DNA from: Pseudomonas sp. L5B5
GTDB lineage: Bacteria > Pseudomonadota > Gammaproteobacteria > Pseudomonadales > Pseudomonadaceae
Assembly (NCBI RefSeq): GCF_020520285.1
Contig: NZ_CP084742.1
Coordinates: 1,550,001 to 1,614,000 of the forward strand
Length of the DNA stretch: 64,000 nucleotides
Direction of reading: 5' to 3'
Positions 1 to 9,039 of this stretch are shown piece by piece (position 1 is the stretch's first letter; each line of letters starts with the position of its first letter). A program made the translations under genes and the position numbers. The notes under the pieces were generated by a model that worked only from the letters and a program-made list of their open reading frames with translations, was not told the origin of the DNA and did no database searches.

Positions 1-1
1 T

Positions 2-529
2 GAATACAGCCTGACCCCGGCCTGGCAGACCGTGGTCCAGCGCCTGGCCAGCCGGCGCCGGGTGTACGTGGCGGGGTTCCAGACCGAGCGCGGCATCGCC
101 GCCTCCATGGTCCACCTCCTGCAATACCTGCGCGACGGCGTGTACCTGGTGGACGGCGCCGCCGGGCATTTCGCCGATGTGCTGCTCAGCCCCGCCGAAG
201 ACTGCGCCCTGGTGGTGTTCGAGGCCCGGCGCTATTCGCGCCACGCCCTGACCCTGTGCCACAAGGCCCGCGAGGCGGGGATTCCGGTGACCCTGGTCAC
301 CGACACCTTCTGCGACTGGGCCGAACAGAACGCCGATGAGGTGTTCCGCGTGCCCACCGAATTCAACCTGTTCTGGGAGTCCACCGCGGCCATGCTGTCG
401 CTGGTGCACCTGCTGGTCAACGAGGTGTGCAAGCACCTGGGACCCGAGGTGGAAAAACGCCTGGAAGCCACCGCTGCCCTGCATAACGAGTTTGTTGGTT
501 ACACATCGTCCGCCCGACCAAAACAATAA
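2..529 (+). CDS. RpiR-family transcriptional regulator, C-terminal part (5' end outside window)
   Basis: The reading frame is open from the window edge, so the N-terminal helix-turn-helix domain lies upstream and only the sugar-isomerase (SIS) sensor half is visible. The fragment has the SIS pattern of a buried strand followed by a helix (VYVAGF then ASMVHLL), a second nucleotide-fold strand (LVVFEARRYS) and a third (IPVTLVTD). RpiR proteins usually bind phosphosugars, but Pseudomonas members often sit beside amino-acid operons. It lies 16 nt upstream of the ABC transporter operon on the same strand, so it probably controls that operon and may be co-transcribed with it. The effector is unknown. 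Confidence 0.8.
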   Translation, partial: EYSLTPAWQTVVQRLASRRRVYVAGFQTERGIAASMVHLLQYLRDGVYLVDGAAGHFADVLLSPAEDCALVVFEARRYSRHALTLCHKAREAGIPVTLVTDTFCDWAEQNADEVFRVPTEFNLFWESTAAMLSLVHLLVNEVCKHLGPEVEKRLEATAALHNEFVGYTSSARPKQ

Positions 530-545
530 ATAACCGAGGTGCTCC

Positions 546-1298
546 ATGAAAAACGTCGTTCGCTTCGCCAGTGCCTGCGTCCTGGCCGTCGCCGCCACCA
601 CGGCCCAGGCCGAGGTCTTGAGGATCGCCACCGAGGGCGCCTACCCGCCCTTCAACTATGTGGACTCCAGCAACCAGCTGCACGGCTTTGACGTGGACAT
701 CGCCAACGCCCTGTGCGAACGCATGAAGGTCGAGTGCCAGATCGTCGCCCAGGACTGGGAAGGCATCATCCCGGCACTGCTGGCGAAAAAATACGACGCC
801 GTGGTGGCCTCGATGATCGCCACCGACGAGCGCAAGAAAAAGATCGCCTTCAGCAACCACTACTACCGCACTCCGCTGTCGGTGGCGGTGCCCAGGGACT
901 CGGACATCACCGACGCCCAGACCAACTTCAAGGGCCGCACCGTGGGCGCCCAGGCCTCCTCGACCCAGGCCATCTACGCCGAGGACCACTACGGCCCGGC
1001 CGGCGCCGACGTGAAGTTCTACCCGACCCTGGACGAAGCCAACAGCGACCTGGCGGCCGGGCGCGTGGACGGGGTGATCGCCGACAAGTTCCCGCTGCTG
1101 GCCTGGGCCGAAAGCGCCGGCAAGGACTGCTGCAAGATCATCGGTGACGTCAATGGCACCACCGCCGACGCCTCGATCGCCGTGCGCAAGGAAGACAACG
1201 CCCTGCGCGAGCGCCTGAACCAGGCCCTGGACGAGATCGTCGCCGACGGCACCTACAAGAAGATTTCCAGCCGCTACTTCGCCTTCGACATCTACTGA
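546..1298 (+). CDS. Polar amino-acid ABC transporter, periplasmic substrate-binding protein
   Basis: 250 aa, the usual length for a family 3 solute-binding protein (HisJ/ArgT/GlnH type). A Sec signal peptide is visible (KNVVRF, hydrophobic stretch, AQA cleavage before EVLRIATEG), followed by the typical opening TEGAYPPFNYVDSS and the internal GFDVDIANALC motif. It would capture an amino acid in the periplasm for the two permeases encoded next. A ribosome site (ACCGAGGTG) lies just before the start. The neighbouring FAD oxidoreductase suggests a D-amino acid, N-substituted amino acid or opine as ligand, but the sequence does not settle this. Confidence 0.9.
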   Translation: MKNVVRFASACVLAVAATTAQAEVLRIATEGAYPPFNYVDSSNQLHGFDVDIANALCERMKVECQIVAQDWEGIIPALLAKKYDAVVASMIATDERKKKIAFSNHYYRTPLSVAVPRDSDITDAQTNFKGRTVGAQASSTQAIYAEDHYGPAGADVKFYPTLDEANSDLAAGRVDGVIADKFPLLAWAESAGKDCCKIIGDVNGTTADASIAVRKEDNALRERLNQALDEIVADGTYKKISSRYFAFDIY

Positions 1299-1371
1299 TC
1301 CGCCGCCACGGTGCCGCGCCGACCTGGCGCGGCGCTCGGCTGCACGAAGCATTGCGCAAGAGGGTCCGAGC

Positions 1372-2091
1372 ATGTTCGAACAGCTGTCTCTTCTTTCCCT
1401 GGCCAGCGGCGGCTGGGGCTCGGCCTTGTTGGCCGGGGCCCTGATGACCATCGCCCTGGCACTGGCCTGCGTGCCCATCGGCCTGCCCCTGGGCTTGCTG
1501 GTGGCCCTGGCCGCCCGCTCGAAAAACCGCTGGGCGCGGGCCTGGGCCACCACCTTCTCCACGGTGTTTCGCGGCCTGCCGGAGCTGTTGACCCTGCTGA
1601 TCATCTACTACGGCTGCCAGATCGCCGCGCAGAAGATCCTCGGCGCCCTGGGCTACCCCGGTGAAGTGGCGATCAACACCTTCGTCGCCGCGATGATCGC
1701 CTTCAGCCTGGTGTTCGCCGCCTTCTCCAGCGAGATCTGGCTGGCGGCGTTCAAGACCCTGCCCAAGGGCCAGTACGAAGCCGCCAGCGCCCTGGGCCTG
1801 TCGCGGCGCACCACCTTCAACCAGGTGCTGCTGCCGCAACTGACCCGCATCGCCCTGCCGGGCCTGTCCAACAACTGGCTGTCGCTGCTCAAGGACACCT
1901 CGCTGGTGTCGACCATCTCCCTGGTGGACCTGATGCGCCAGACCAACCTGGCGGTCAGCGTGACCAAGGAACCCATGCTGTTCTACAGCGTGGCCTGTTG
2001 CGGCTACCTGCTGTTCTCGGCGTTGTCCGGGCAGCTGTTCGGTTTTCTCGAACGGCGCTTCAGCCGTCATCAACGGAGCCTGCAGCCATGA
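1372..2091 (+). CDS. Amino-acid ABC transporter permease (HisQ-like)
   Basis: 239 aa inner-membrane permease of the polar amino-acid uptake family. About five hydrophobic segments are visible, and the cytoplasmic coupling loop has the EAA pattern (QYEAASALGLS followed by LPQLTRIALPG), which docks on the ATPase. A second family landmark is the VFRGLPELLTLLIIYYG segment. The stop overlaps the next start as ATGA at 2088-2091, showing translational coupling to the second permease. It should form a heterodimer with that protein. Confidence 0.9.
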   Translation: MFEQLSLLSLASGGWGSALLAGALMTIALALACVPIGLPLGLLVALAARSKNRWARAWATTFSTVFRGLPELLTLLIIYYGCQIAAQKILGALGYPGEVAINTFVAAMIAFSLVFAAFSSEIWLAAFKTLPKGQYEAASALGLSRRTTFNQVLLPQLTRIALPGLSNNWLSLLKDTSLVSTISLVDLMRQTNLAVSVTKEPMLFYSVACCGYLLFSALSGQLFGFLERRFSRHQRSLQP

Positions 2092-2798
2092 ACCTGGATG
2101 ATCTGCTGAACCTGTTCCTCAACCAGGAACTGCTGGAGCGCTACGGCCCGCGCTTTATCGACGGCCTGCTGGTGACCGCCAAGCTGGTGGCGATTTCCTT
2201 CAGCCTGGGCGCCGTGCTCGGCCTGCTGATCGCCCTTGGGCGGCTGTCCGGCAATCCGCTGCTGCGGCGTTTTACCGGCGCGTATGTGTACTTCTTCCGC
2301 GGCTCGCCGCTGCTGGCCCAGTTGTTCATGCTGTATTACGGCCTGGGCTCGTTCAAAGGCTTCTGGCAGGACGTGGGGCTGTGGTGGTTCTTTCGCGACG
2401 CGTGGTTCTGCACCCTGCTGGCCTTCACCCTGAACACCGCCGCCTACCAGGCGGAGATCCTGCGCGGCAGCCTGCTAGCCGTAGCCCAGGGCCAGCGCGA
2501 AGCCTGCAACGCCCTGGGCCTGTCGCGCTGGACCGCGTTTCGCAAGGTGATACTGCCGCAGTCGCTGCTGATCGCCATCGGGCCTCTGGGCAACGAGCTG
2601 ATTTTGATGATCAAGGCCAGCGCCATCGCCTCCCTGGTGACCATTTACGACCTGATGGGGGTGACCAAGCTGGCCTTCTCCCGCAGCTTCGATTTCCAGA
2701 TCTACCTGTGGGCCGCAGTGCTGTACCTGGTGATCGTCGAGGTGGTGCGGCGCAGCCTCAAATACCTGGAAGGCCGCCTGGGCCGGCACCTGAACTGA
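2088..2798 (+). CDS. Amino-acid ABC transporter permease (HisM-like)
   Basis: 236 aa second membrane subunit. The start at 2088 was chosen over an upstream in-frame start because it gives the normal N-terminus (MNLDDLLN) and a 4-nt overlap with the preceding gene. The family motifs FFRGSPLLAQLFMLYYG and the EAA loop (QREACNALGLS, ILPQSLLIAIGPLGNE) are present. With the upstream permease it would form the channel for the substrate delivered by the 546-1298 binding protein. Confidence 0.9.
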   Translation: MNLDDLLNLFLNQELLERYGPRFIDGLLVTAKLVAISFSLGAVLGLLIALGRLSGNPLLRRFTGAYVYFFRGSPLLAQLFMLYYGLGSFKGFWQDVGLWWFFRDAWFCTLLAFTLNTAAYQAEILRGSLLAVAQGQREACNALGLSRWTAFRKVILPQSLLIAIGPLGNELILMIKASAIASLVTIYDLMGVTKLAFSRSFDFQIYLWAAVLYLVIVEVVRRSLKYLEGRLGRHLN

Positions 2799-2844
2799 AC
2801 CCTTTAGCGGGCCGCCGCGCGGCCCCTGTCATAAGGACTGAAAC

Positions 2845-4086
2845 ATGCATTGCCAAACCCTCGTTCTGGGCGCCGGAATCGTCGGCGTCAGCAGCGCCCT
2901 GCACCTGCAGGCCCGCGGCCGCCAAGTAGTGCTACTGGACCGTCAGCCTCCGGGCAACGGCACCAGCCACGGCAACGCCGGGCTGATCGAACGCGCCAGC
3001 GTGATTCCCTACGCCTTCCCCCGGGAAGTGACCAAGCTGGTGCGCTACGGCCTCAACCAGCAATCGGACGTGCGTTACAGCCTGCGCCACCTGCCCAAGG
3101 CCGGCCCCTGGCTGCTGCAATACTGGCGCCACTCCTCGCCCAAGGGCCTGGCCGCCGCCACCCGCGCCATGCTGCCGCTGATCGAACGCTGCGTCACCGA
3201 ACACCTGGCCCTGGCCCGCCCGGCCAACATGCAGGAGCTGATCGCCGACGGCGGCTGGCTCGAAGCCTTCAACGACCAACAAGCCTTCGACTTCGCCCAG
3301 CGCGCCGCCGCCGACCTGCGGGACTACCAGCTCAACTACCGGGTACTGGACCGCGCTGAACTCTTGTCCCTGGAACCCGGCCTGCACCAAGACGTAGTGG
3401 GCGGCCTGCACTGGCTCGACCCCAAGACCGTCAGCGACCCCGGCGGCCTGACCCGGGGCTACGCCGAACTGTTCAAGCAACGCGGCGGCCAGTTCGTCAT
3501 CGGCGATGCCCTGAGCCTGACCCAGGTCGAAGGCGGCTGGCAGGTGCAGGGCGAACACGGCCCGATCACCGCCCAGGAAGTGGTGGTCGCCCTCGGTCCG
3601 CAAGCCGCAGGCCTCTTCGAGCCCCTGGGCTACCGCATCCCGCTGGCGATCAAGCGTGGCTACCACATGCACTACGCCGCCCTGCCCGGCACCCGCCTGC
3701 GGCACCCGATCCTCGACCCGGTGGGCGGCTACGTGCTGGCGCCGATGGTGGGTGGCATCCGCCTGACCACCGGCATCGAGTTCGCCGACAGCGATGACCC
3801 GATCAACGAAATCCAACTGCGCCGCTGCGAAACCCTGGCCCGGCAGTTCTACCCCCTGGGCGAACGCCTCGACGCCGAGCCCTGGCTGGGCCGCCGCCCG
3901 TGCCTGCCGGACATGTGCCCGGTGATCGGCCCCGCCCCGCGCCACCCCGGCCTGTGGTTCAACTTCGGCCACGCCCACCACGGCCTGACCCTGGGCCCGG
4001 TGAGCGGCCAACTGCTGGCGCAACTGATGACCGGCCAGACCCCCTTCACCGACCCTGCCCCCTATCGCGCCGAGCGCTTCAACTGA
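2845..4086 (+). CDS. FAD-dependent D-amino-acid dehydrogenase-like oxidoreductase
   Basis: 413 aa, DAO/DadA family. The N-terminus carries the FAD dinucleotide fold ([15 protein letters not shown], residues about 5-19) followed by [15 protein letters not shown]; the C-terminus has the family pattern [15 protein letters not shown] for FAD binding. Members oxidatively deaminate D-amino acids or other N-substituted amino acids at the inner membrane. Placement between the permease and ATPase genes of one ABC operon suggests the imported compound is oxidised at once. DadA itself normally sits beside alanine racemase, so this is a paralogue with its own substrate. Confidence 0.85.
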   Translation: MHCQTLVLGAGIVGVSSALHLQARGRQVVLLDRQPPGNGTSHGNAGLIERASVIPYAFPREVTKLVRYGLNQQSDVRYSLRHLPKAGPWLLQYWRHSSPKGLAAATRAMLPLIERCVTEHLALARPANMQELIADGGWLEAFNDQQAFDFAQRAAADLRDYQLNYRVLDRAELLSLEPGLHQDVVGGLHWLDPKTVSDPGGLTRGYAELFKQRGGQFVIGDALSLTQVEGGWQVQGEHGPITAQEVVVALGPQAAGLFEPLGYRIPLAIKRGYHMHYAALPGTRLRHPILDPVGGYVLAPMVGGIRLTTGIEFADSDDPINEIQLRRCETLARQFYPLGERLDAEPWLGRRPCLPDMCPVIGPAPRHPGLWFNFGHAHHGLTLGPVSGQLLAQLMTGQTPFTDPAPYRAERFN

Positions 4087-4102
4087 CCGTCGGAGACCTG
4101 CC

Positions 4103-4903
4103 ATGCTGACCCAGACCGCCCCGCTGTCCGCCGTGCCCGAACCCGCCGCCCGCGCCACCATCGACCGCCGCGAGGTGGTGATCGATATCGCCGGGCTGAA
4201 CAAGTTCTACGGCGCCTTCCACGTCCTGCACGACATCGACCTCAAGGTCCGCCAGGGCGAACGCATCGTCCTCTGCGGCCCCTCCGGCTCCGGCAAATCG
4301 ACCTTGATCCGCTGCATCAACCGCCTGGAAATCGCCGAGAAGGGCCAGATCCTGGTGGACCGCACCGACCTTGCACAAAACACCCGCGAAGCGGCCAAGG
4401 TACGCAGCCAGGTGGGCATGGTGTTCCAGCACTTCAACCTGTTCCCGCACATGAGCGTGCTGGACAACTGCACCCTAGCCCCCACCACCGTGCGCGGCCT
4501 ATCACGCAAAAAGGCCGAAGAACTGGCCCGCAGCTTCCTGGCCAAGGTCGGCATCGAAAGCCAGGCCGGCAAATACCCCAGCCAACTATCCGGGGGGCAG
4601 CAACAACGCGTGGCGATTGCCCGGGCGCTGTGCATGGAACCGAAGATCATGCTGTTCGACGAACCCACCTCGGCGCTGGACCCGGAGATGGTCAGCGAAG
4701 TGCTGGATGTGATGGTGAAACTGGCCGACAGCGGCATGACCATGCTGTGCGTGACCCATGAGATGGGGTTTGCCCGGCAGGTGGCGGAGCGAGTGTTGTT
4801 TCTGGATGGGGGGCGGATTGTGGAGGATGCGCCGCCGGAGGCGTTTTTTGCGGCGCCCAAGAGTGAGCGGGCGAAGGCGTTTCTTGCGCAGATTGTGCAT
4901 TGA
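4103..4903 (+). CDS. Amino-acid ABC transporter ATP-binding protein
   Basis: 266 aa cytoplasmic ATPase of the HisP/GlnQ class. Walker [10 protein letters not shown] is at residues 59-67, the Q-loop at [11 protein letters not shown], the signature LSGGQQQR and Walker [13 protein letters not shown] follow, and the switch histidine is in CVTHEMGFA. It has about 25 extra residues before the usual start of the fold. It closes the operon begun at 546 and would power both permeases. Towards the 3' end codon use shifts to G/T-rich wobble positions, an oddity without clear meaning. Confidence 0.92.
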   Translation: MLTQTAPLSAVPEPAARATIDRREVVIDIAGLNKFYGAFHVLHDIDLKVRQGERIVLCGPSGSGKSTLIRCINRLEIAEKGQILVDRTDLAQNTREAAKVRSQVGMVFQHFNLFPHMSVLDNCTLAPTTVRGLSRKKAEELARSFLAKVGIESQAGKYPSQLSGGQQQRVAIARALCMEPKIMLFDEPTSALDPEMVSEVLDVMVKLADSGMTMLCVTHEMGFARQVAERVLFLDGGRIVEDAPPEAFFAAPKSERAKAFLAQIVH

Positions 4904-5034
4904 GGTTGGGGGCAGGTTCGTTGCTGCGGGTGCGGCGGCGTCCTGCAACGAGTCAGGTTGGAACGCCGCAGTGAGCAAGGGGCTCAGCGAGCTTATTGCT
5001 TGCTCCCGCTCAGTCGGCCGGCGTACCGGCGTGC

Positions 5035-5335
5035 AGCGGTCGTAAACCCGAGGTTGGTGTACATATCCATTGCTGCGGTAACGGCCACTTAGGGTTCCGC
5101 TCTTACAGCGGGTCACTTTGGAAAAGCCCCAAAGTAACCAAAAGGCTTCCGCCCCCTCACTCGGTGCCTCGCCTAGGCTCGGCATGCCCTCACTCCGGCA
5201 TTGATCCGTGGGCCGCCGCCACCGGCCATCCCTGGCCGGAGGGCGGCTAACCCGGCATCCTTGCCGGTTTACCCACGGCTCAATACCTGCGTTCGGCCAT
5301 CGTGGTTAACGGGGCGCCCAGATCAAAAGCAGACG
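5035..5335 (-). repeat. Long intergenic repeat, copy A (inverted relative to copies B and C)
   Basis: Read on the minus strand, this stretch matches 9040-9350 and 13450-13760 over roughly 250-300 bases. Shared landmarks are the hairpin CCCGGC...GCCGGG, the block GGGCATGCCGAGCCTAGGCG, the block TTTGGTTACTTTGGG and the ending GCTGTAAGAGCGGAACC. No conserved reading frame runs through the three copies, so it is non-coding or encodes an RNA. It marks the left edge of the AT-rich island holding the ATPase/DUF4435 pair. Boundaries are approximate. Confidence 0.85.
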
Positions 5336-5633
5336 GCGGTATGATTCACACACAGGTAACACACCAGCTCAAGCACATAGACAATAGTTTTTTCCTTAGA
5401 AAAGGTTAACAGTTGACTCAATGATTTCTCCTAACTATCAGCACTCGCTGTTCGATTACCAAAAGTTACCACCTACCAGAGCCCACCATTGAGAACATCT
5501 AGAATCCGTCGAGATTTCCTCGTTACATAGCTATCGCTGCGACGCTCGACAGTTAAGAAAGCGTCTGATAGCGTTTTGCCCTGAATCAAAGTCAATACGA
5601 CTTCAAATAGTGAAAAAATGCAAGGAGAGCCGA
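5336..5633. other. AT-rich upstream region of the ATPase/DUF4435 operon
   Basis: No gene is seen here. Base composition drops sharply from the GC-rich repeat on the left. The region must hold the operon promoter, but no convincing -35/-10 pair could be chosen by eye. AAGGAG at 5622-5627 is a strong ribosome site for the start at 5634. Confidence 0.5.
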
Positions 5634-7061
5634 ATGCCTAAGCAGGAAGAAATTGCCAGCACTAAACCTATTATAAAGCTGTTTCAGATATCTGGACTAA
5701 ACGGCTTCAAGACACTTACGCTTCAAACACCAACATGCGTAAGAATTGTCGTAGCAGAAAACGGAACAGGCAAAACCACTCTTCTCAATACGTTGTACAC
5801 CATACTATCTCGTCGCGTCGCAAAACTTTATACTTTGGATTTCGAAACACTAACCATACAATTCGAAGGTCTAGAAAAGTTTATAGTCTCCAAAGATGAG
5901 CTTTTCCCATCAGATGCAAAACCTCAGAATGCAGCAGCATTTTCAGAGCTAACCGAGTATGGCGTTTCCGAAGCAGAGCTATATGAGTTATTTACGGAGA
6001 TTGGACCTGTTTTTGACGTAAGAAAAGTACGTGCACATTACATATACCATAGAGTATATAACGAGTGCCCTTACGACCACCCCGACACTTTACGAATGTT
6101 TCGACGCGCAATGCCATCCCTAGAAAGAACCCAAGTGTATAGCGGCTTCCTGAACTACATAAACAAGGGAATGGGATCTCTAGAAGTTTTATACCTCCCA
6201 ACCTTTAGACGAATCGAAGTAGAGAACACTAGTTTTGAAAAGCGTCAATCAAGGCATCGCGAAGGATTTGAGCGTATAACACAGACTGAAACCGATGAAA
6301 CTCTAATGTGGTTTGGTATGAGCGACGTCGAGGCACAGCTAGAGAACATAAAATCAACAATTCAATCTGAAACCTTCACTGCCTATTCACACTTAAGTGT
6401 GCGCTCACTTGAGGACTTGCTGTCGCCAGAAACGAAAAAACCGGAGCCGATACCTTCGGACAATAAGATACTTGGAAATCAACTACGTTTGGTCCTTGCC
6501 CGACTAGGGCAAGCTGAGGGGCAAGCCGGTGCAAAGATTCTTGACCTGATAGATTCCAGCCAGATAAACCTCGAACATTACGACAACCTTCGTTCGTATT
6601 TATTTCAGATGCTTGAAATTTACACCTCTACACAAAAAGATGAGCAGTCGATCGAAGGGTTTGTGAAAGTTATAAACAAATACTGGAGCGCCTCTGCCTT
6701 TGAATCAAGCTCACAAGCAGAAAAAACATTTGTATTCGATAAGATGTCGCTCGATATTGACATTAGAACACCATACAGTTCCGAACCAATTGAACTTTCA
6801 CAACTATCTTCAGGCGAAAAGCAGATAGTTTCCATATTCGCCAAACTACATCTTCAAAAAGACAAAAAATTTGTTGTGCTTATAGACGAGCCTGAACTAT
6901 CACTTTCCATGGCATGGCAAAAGCTATTTCTACCTGACCTATTGGAAGCGCCGAGCTGCGAGCAACTGATAGCGATAACTCATTCACCCTTCATTTTCGA
7001 GAACACCCTAGATAAGTATGCACAACCTCTTTTTGTTTCTTATGAAAGGGGAGCCAAATGA
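5634..7061 (+). CDS. AAA/ABC-type ATPase, PARIS AriA-like defence protein
   Basis: 475 aa. An upstream GTG at 5610 is in frame, but AAGGAG at 5622-5627 fits the ATG at 5634. Walker A (AENGTGKTT, residues 41-49) follows a short N-terminal sheet; a long helical insertion fills the middle. The ABC-like signature LSSGEKQ is near 391-397, Walker B VVLIDEPE near 414-421 and the switch histidine (AITHSP) near 450. This is the SMC/RecF-type architecture of AriA and OLD-like ATPases. In PARIS, AriA scaffolds AriB and releases it when a phage anti-restriction protein is sensed. Codon use is AT-rich, unlike the neighbours, indicating horizontal transfer. Assignment to PARIS rests on the partner gene and on size. 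Confidence 0.68.
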   Translation: MPKQEEIASTKPIIKLFQISGLNGFKTLTLQTPTCVRIVVAENGTGKTTLLNTLYTILSRRVAKLYTLDFETLTIQFEGLEKFIVSKDELFPSDAKPQNAAAFSELTEYGVSEAELYELFTEIGPVFDVRKVRAHYIYHRVYNECPYDHPDTLRMFRRAMPSLERTQVYSGFLNYINKGMGSLEVLYLPTFRRIEVENTSFEKRQSRHREGFERITQTETDETLMWFGMSDVEAQLENIKSTIQSETFTAYSHLSVRSLEDLLSPETKKPEPIPSDNKILGNQLRLVLARLGQAEGQAGAKILDLIDSSQINLEHYDNLRSYLFQMLEIYTSTQKDEQSIEGFVKVINKYWSASAFESSSQAEKTFVFDKMSLDIDIRTPYSSEPIELSQLSSGEKQIVSIFAKLHLQKDKKFVVLIDEPELSLSMAWQKLFLPDLLEAPSCEQLIAITHSPFIFENTLDKYAQPLFVSYERGAK

Positions 7062-7945
7062 ATCTAGAAAAAATGCGTGCATCCCGAAACAACCCTCAAG
7101 TCGCACTAATTTCCTATACGACTGTCCGAGGAAAAAACCCCGAAAAACTAATTTGCGTCTTCGAAGGATATGAAGATCTCCCATATTACGAAACCATATT
7201 CAATAGAGTTGGAAATACAATTGAATTCAGCTCCATAATTGCAAAAGGCAAAGACCAAGTACTTGCACTACGGGCTATCCTTCAGGAAAATTACTACCAA
7301 GACGATAGAATCCGCTTCTTTGTGGATCATGACTTTGACGGCCTAAAGGGGTACACACGAGGAAATGACATTTACGTCACTGAAGGTTATTCCATTGAAA
7401 ATCATTTAGCCGACAGAAAAATACTATCATCACTTCTAAACTCAGAATTTAAATGTTGCTCAGAAAATGACGAAAAGACCGTCACCACTATAAATGATTT
7501 ATTCAATCATTTCCTTGCAGCATTCTTTGAGATCATGAGGCCTGTAAATCAAGCTATTTTTTATGCCCGGACTCACAACGTGAAACTTAAAAACATAGAG
7601 GACCGGATCGGAGAATATTTTCTTTTCACACTGGATAGCATAACTGACAAAAAAACCGATTACTTCAACTTAATTGGATGGCCAGAAGAAACCACAAGAG
7701 ATATAAGTTCAATAGAGGCTGATTTTTCCAAAATTGACCCTCACATGCAATGGCGCGGAAAATTTATCTTCGAGCTTTTTATTAAATTCCTACATCAGCT
7801 CAAAAATGATAGAACCTCTGAAACGCCTAAATTTTTTGAAAAAAAAGCAGGGGTAAAATTTGATCCTAACGGAGATATCATCCGAGTGCTTGCATCACTA
7901 TCGACTATCCCCCCATCACTTTCAGCGTTCATTACCAGCTTTTAA
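7058..7945 (+). CDS. DUF4435 TOPRIM-fold protein, PARIS AriB-like effector
   Basis: 295 aa. The start overlaps the ATPase stop as ATGA, so the two are translationally coupled. DUF4435 features are visible: an acidic strand end VFEGYEDLPYY (Glu36, Asp40), the acidic motif FFVDHDFDG (Asp90, Asp92, Asp94) and VTEGYSIENHL. These match the glutamate and DxD metal-binding residues of TOPRIM nucleases. In characterised PARIS systems AriB is a TOPRIM nuclease that cleaves host tRNA-Lys once freed from AriA. ATPase + DUF4435 pairs outside PARIS also exist, so identity is probable, not certain. Same AT-rich composition as its partner. Confidence 0.66.
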   Translation: MNLEKMRASRNNPQVALISYTTVRGKNPEKLICVFEGYEDLPYYETIFNRVGNTIEFSSIIAKGKDQVLALRAILQENYYQDDRIRFFVDHDFDGLKGYTRGNDIYVTEGYSIENHLADRKILSSLLNSEFKCCSENDEKTVTTINDLFNHFLAAFFEIMRPVNQAIFYARTHNVKLKNIEDRIGEYFLFTLDSITDKKTDYFNLIGWPEETTRDISSIEADFSKIDPHMQWRGKFIFELFIKFLHQLKNDRTSETPKFFEKKAGVKFDPNGDIIRVLASLSTIPPSLSAFITSF

Positions 7946-7960
7946 AACAACCTAGTTCTT

Positions 7961-7985
7961 CCAGGGCGATAATTTTTCGCCCTGG
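7961..7985 (+). terminator. Hairpin after the ATPase/DUF4435 operon
   Basis: A perfect 9-bp stem (CCAGGGCGA / TCGCCCTGG) with a 7-nt AT-rich loop begins 16 nt past the stop codon. No clear T-run follows, so termination strength is uncertain, but the position fits an operon end. Confidence 0.5.
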
Positions 7986-8560
7986 ATTTAACAGAGTGTA
8001 GAATACTAAAAAACAAGATACTTACTTTACAACATTGTCTTATAACCCCCATCAACAACCACTTCCACCTATCTTGAGACAGCTTAATTTTTAATATTCA
8101 TGACAACTGTTACGCGCTTCATTTTCTTATCACCGCAGAATGATTTTATTTTTCTTTAAACCTCGTGAAAATCCAGAATTTCTTCATAGCATCGAAGAGA
8201 CGATAGTCTTTGAGAGAACTCTTAGAGCAGTAACACATATAGCATCAGAAGACTATCAGCCTTCTGTTGAATGTCCCTACATATCTGACCACTCTCAGCT
8301 TTGGGTATGTGCCCTCAACTAATAGCTACCTCTCATATCTCTCTATACCTCTAGGATTGATCCACAACCCAATTACACACCTGTCATAGCCACTCGGCTG
8401 TCGCTACAACATAACCACTCAAACATCCCTACAATCCCACAGTTGCACTGTTCAAGCTCCCCCACTAAAATTCGCCCTCGCGGCAAAATCCGCGAACGAC
8501 CTTGGCCGGTCGAATTACAACGACGCATCAGCGTCCAAAACACCATTGCAGACGCTTTTT
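7986..8560. other. AT-rich spacer without a recognisable gene
   Basis: The stretch stays AT-rich to about 8400 and then returns to GC-rich sequence. One 60-codon frame (8140-8322) has no ribosome site and no recognisable motif, and was not accepted. The right end leads into the structured leader of the small gene at 8711. Confidence 0.4.
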
Positions 8561-8583
8561 TTGTGCCTGCGATTCTGTGTTAT

Positions 8584-8657
8584 GGCGGCTGTGTGCGGGA
8601 CACCTTCGGGTGTGCCGGTGTCGTTGTTACCGGTCGGCCAACCCTCACACAGCTGCC
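8584..8657 (+). promoter_or_regulatory. Structured RNA leader of the small gene at 8711
   Basis: Three nested pairings can be drawn. A 12-bp closing stem joins 8584-8595 (GGCGGCTGTGTG) to 8646-8657 (CACACAGCTGCC), with one G-U pair. Inside it, 8600-8604 pairs with 8609-8613 around a UUCG tetraloop, and CCGGT 8615-8619 pairs with ACCGG 8629-8633. The result is a compact multi-branched RNA about 50 nt upstream of the start codon. From memory, similar leaders precede small DUF3077/DUF6124-like genes in fluorescent pseudomonads. The ligand or protein sensed, if any, is unknown. Confidence 0.55.
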
Positions 8658-8710
8658 ACCCTCAATTTGCTTGGCCGCAGATGGTGGAAGCTCTACAACG
8701 AGTAACGACC

Positions 8711-8992
8711 ATGGACGATCAATCGATTTCCCGCTTCTCCCCCGTCGACACCCACGACGCCAACCAAGCTGTTTTCTACCTCGACACCCAAGCCTCCCTG
8801 AGCGATCTGGCCAGCAGTGCGGCCCATCGTTTCACCGTGGTGCGGGATCTGATGGACACGCTATCCACGCTTAACCTGAAAGACATTGCCGACTGCGATC
8901 TGGCGCGGGTCACTCGAGGGGTCCATCTGCTCACCCGGGAGGGTTGCGCGGTGCTGGAGGTGATTCAGTGGCGTACGACGCTGGAGAGCTGA
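8711..8992 (+). CDS. Small conserved-type protein of unknown function (DUF3077-like)
   Basis: 93 aa from the ATG at 8711; the frame is open further upstream but runs through the structured leader, so the shorter start is preferred. The protein is mainly helical and soluble (SLSDLASSAAHRFTVVRDLMDTL, then a helix with LLTREGCAVLEVIQW, given here in parts). It recalls the many short Pseudomonas proteins of the DUF3077/DUF6124 type, whose role is unknown. No strong ribosome site is seen. It sits inside the segment bounded by repeat copies A and B, but its GC content matches the chromosome. Confidence 0.5.
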   Translation: MDDQSISRFSPVDTHDANQAVFYLDTQASLSDLASSAAHRFTVVRDLMDTLSTLNLKDIADCDLARVTRGVHLLTREGCAVLEVIQWRTTLES

Positions 8993-9039
8993 GCGCGACT
9001 CAACAAGCGCATAAAACGCGCTCGGCTTTGCTTCGGTCT

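Noticed and set aside
417..1604. Long minus-strand open frame (395 codons) antisense to the binding-protein and permease genes
   Set aside because: Typical shadow frame in GC-rich DNA: low-complexity Gly/Ala/Arg/His-rich, no motif, and it lies over genes with clear family motifs.
8140..8322. 60-codon frame in the AT-rich spacer
   Set aside because: No ribosome site and no recognisable motif; such frames are expected by chance in AT-rich DNA.
8443..8874. 143-codon frame overlapping the small gene leader
   Set aside because: It runs through the structured leader in another frame than the accepted gene, and the product has no protein-like pattern.
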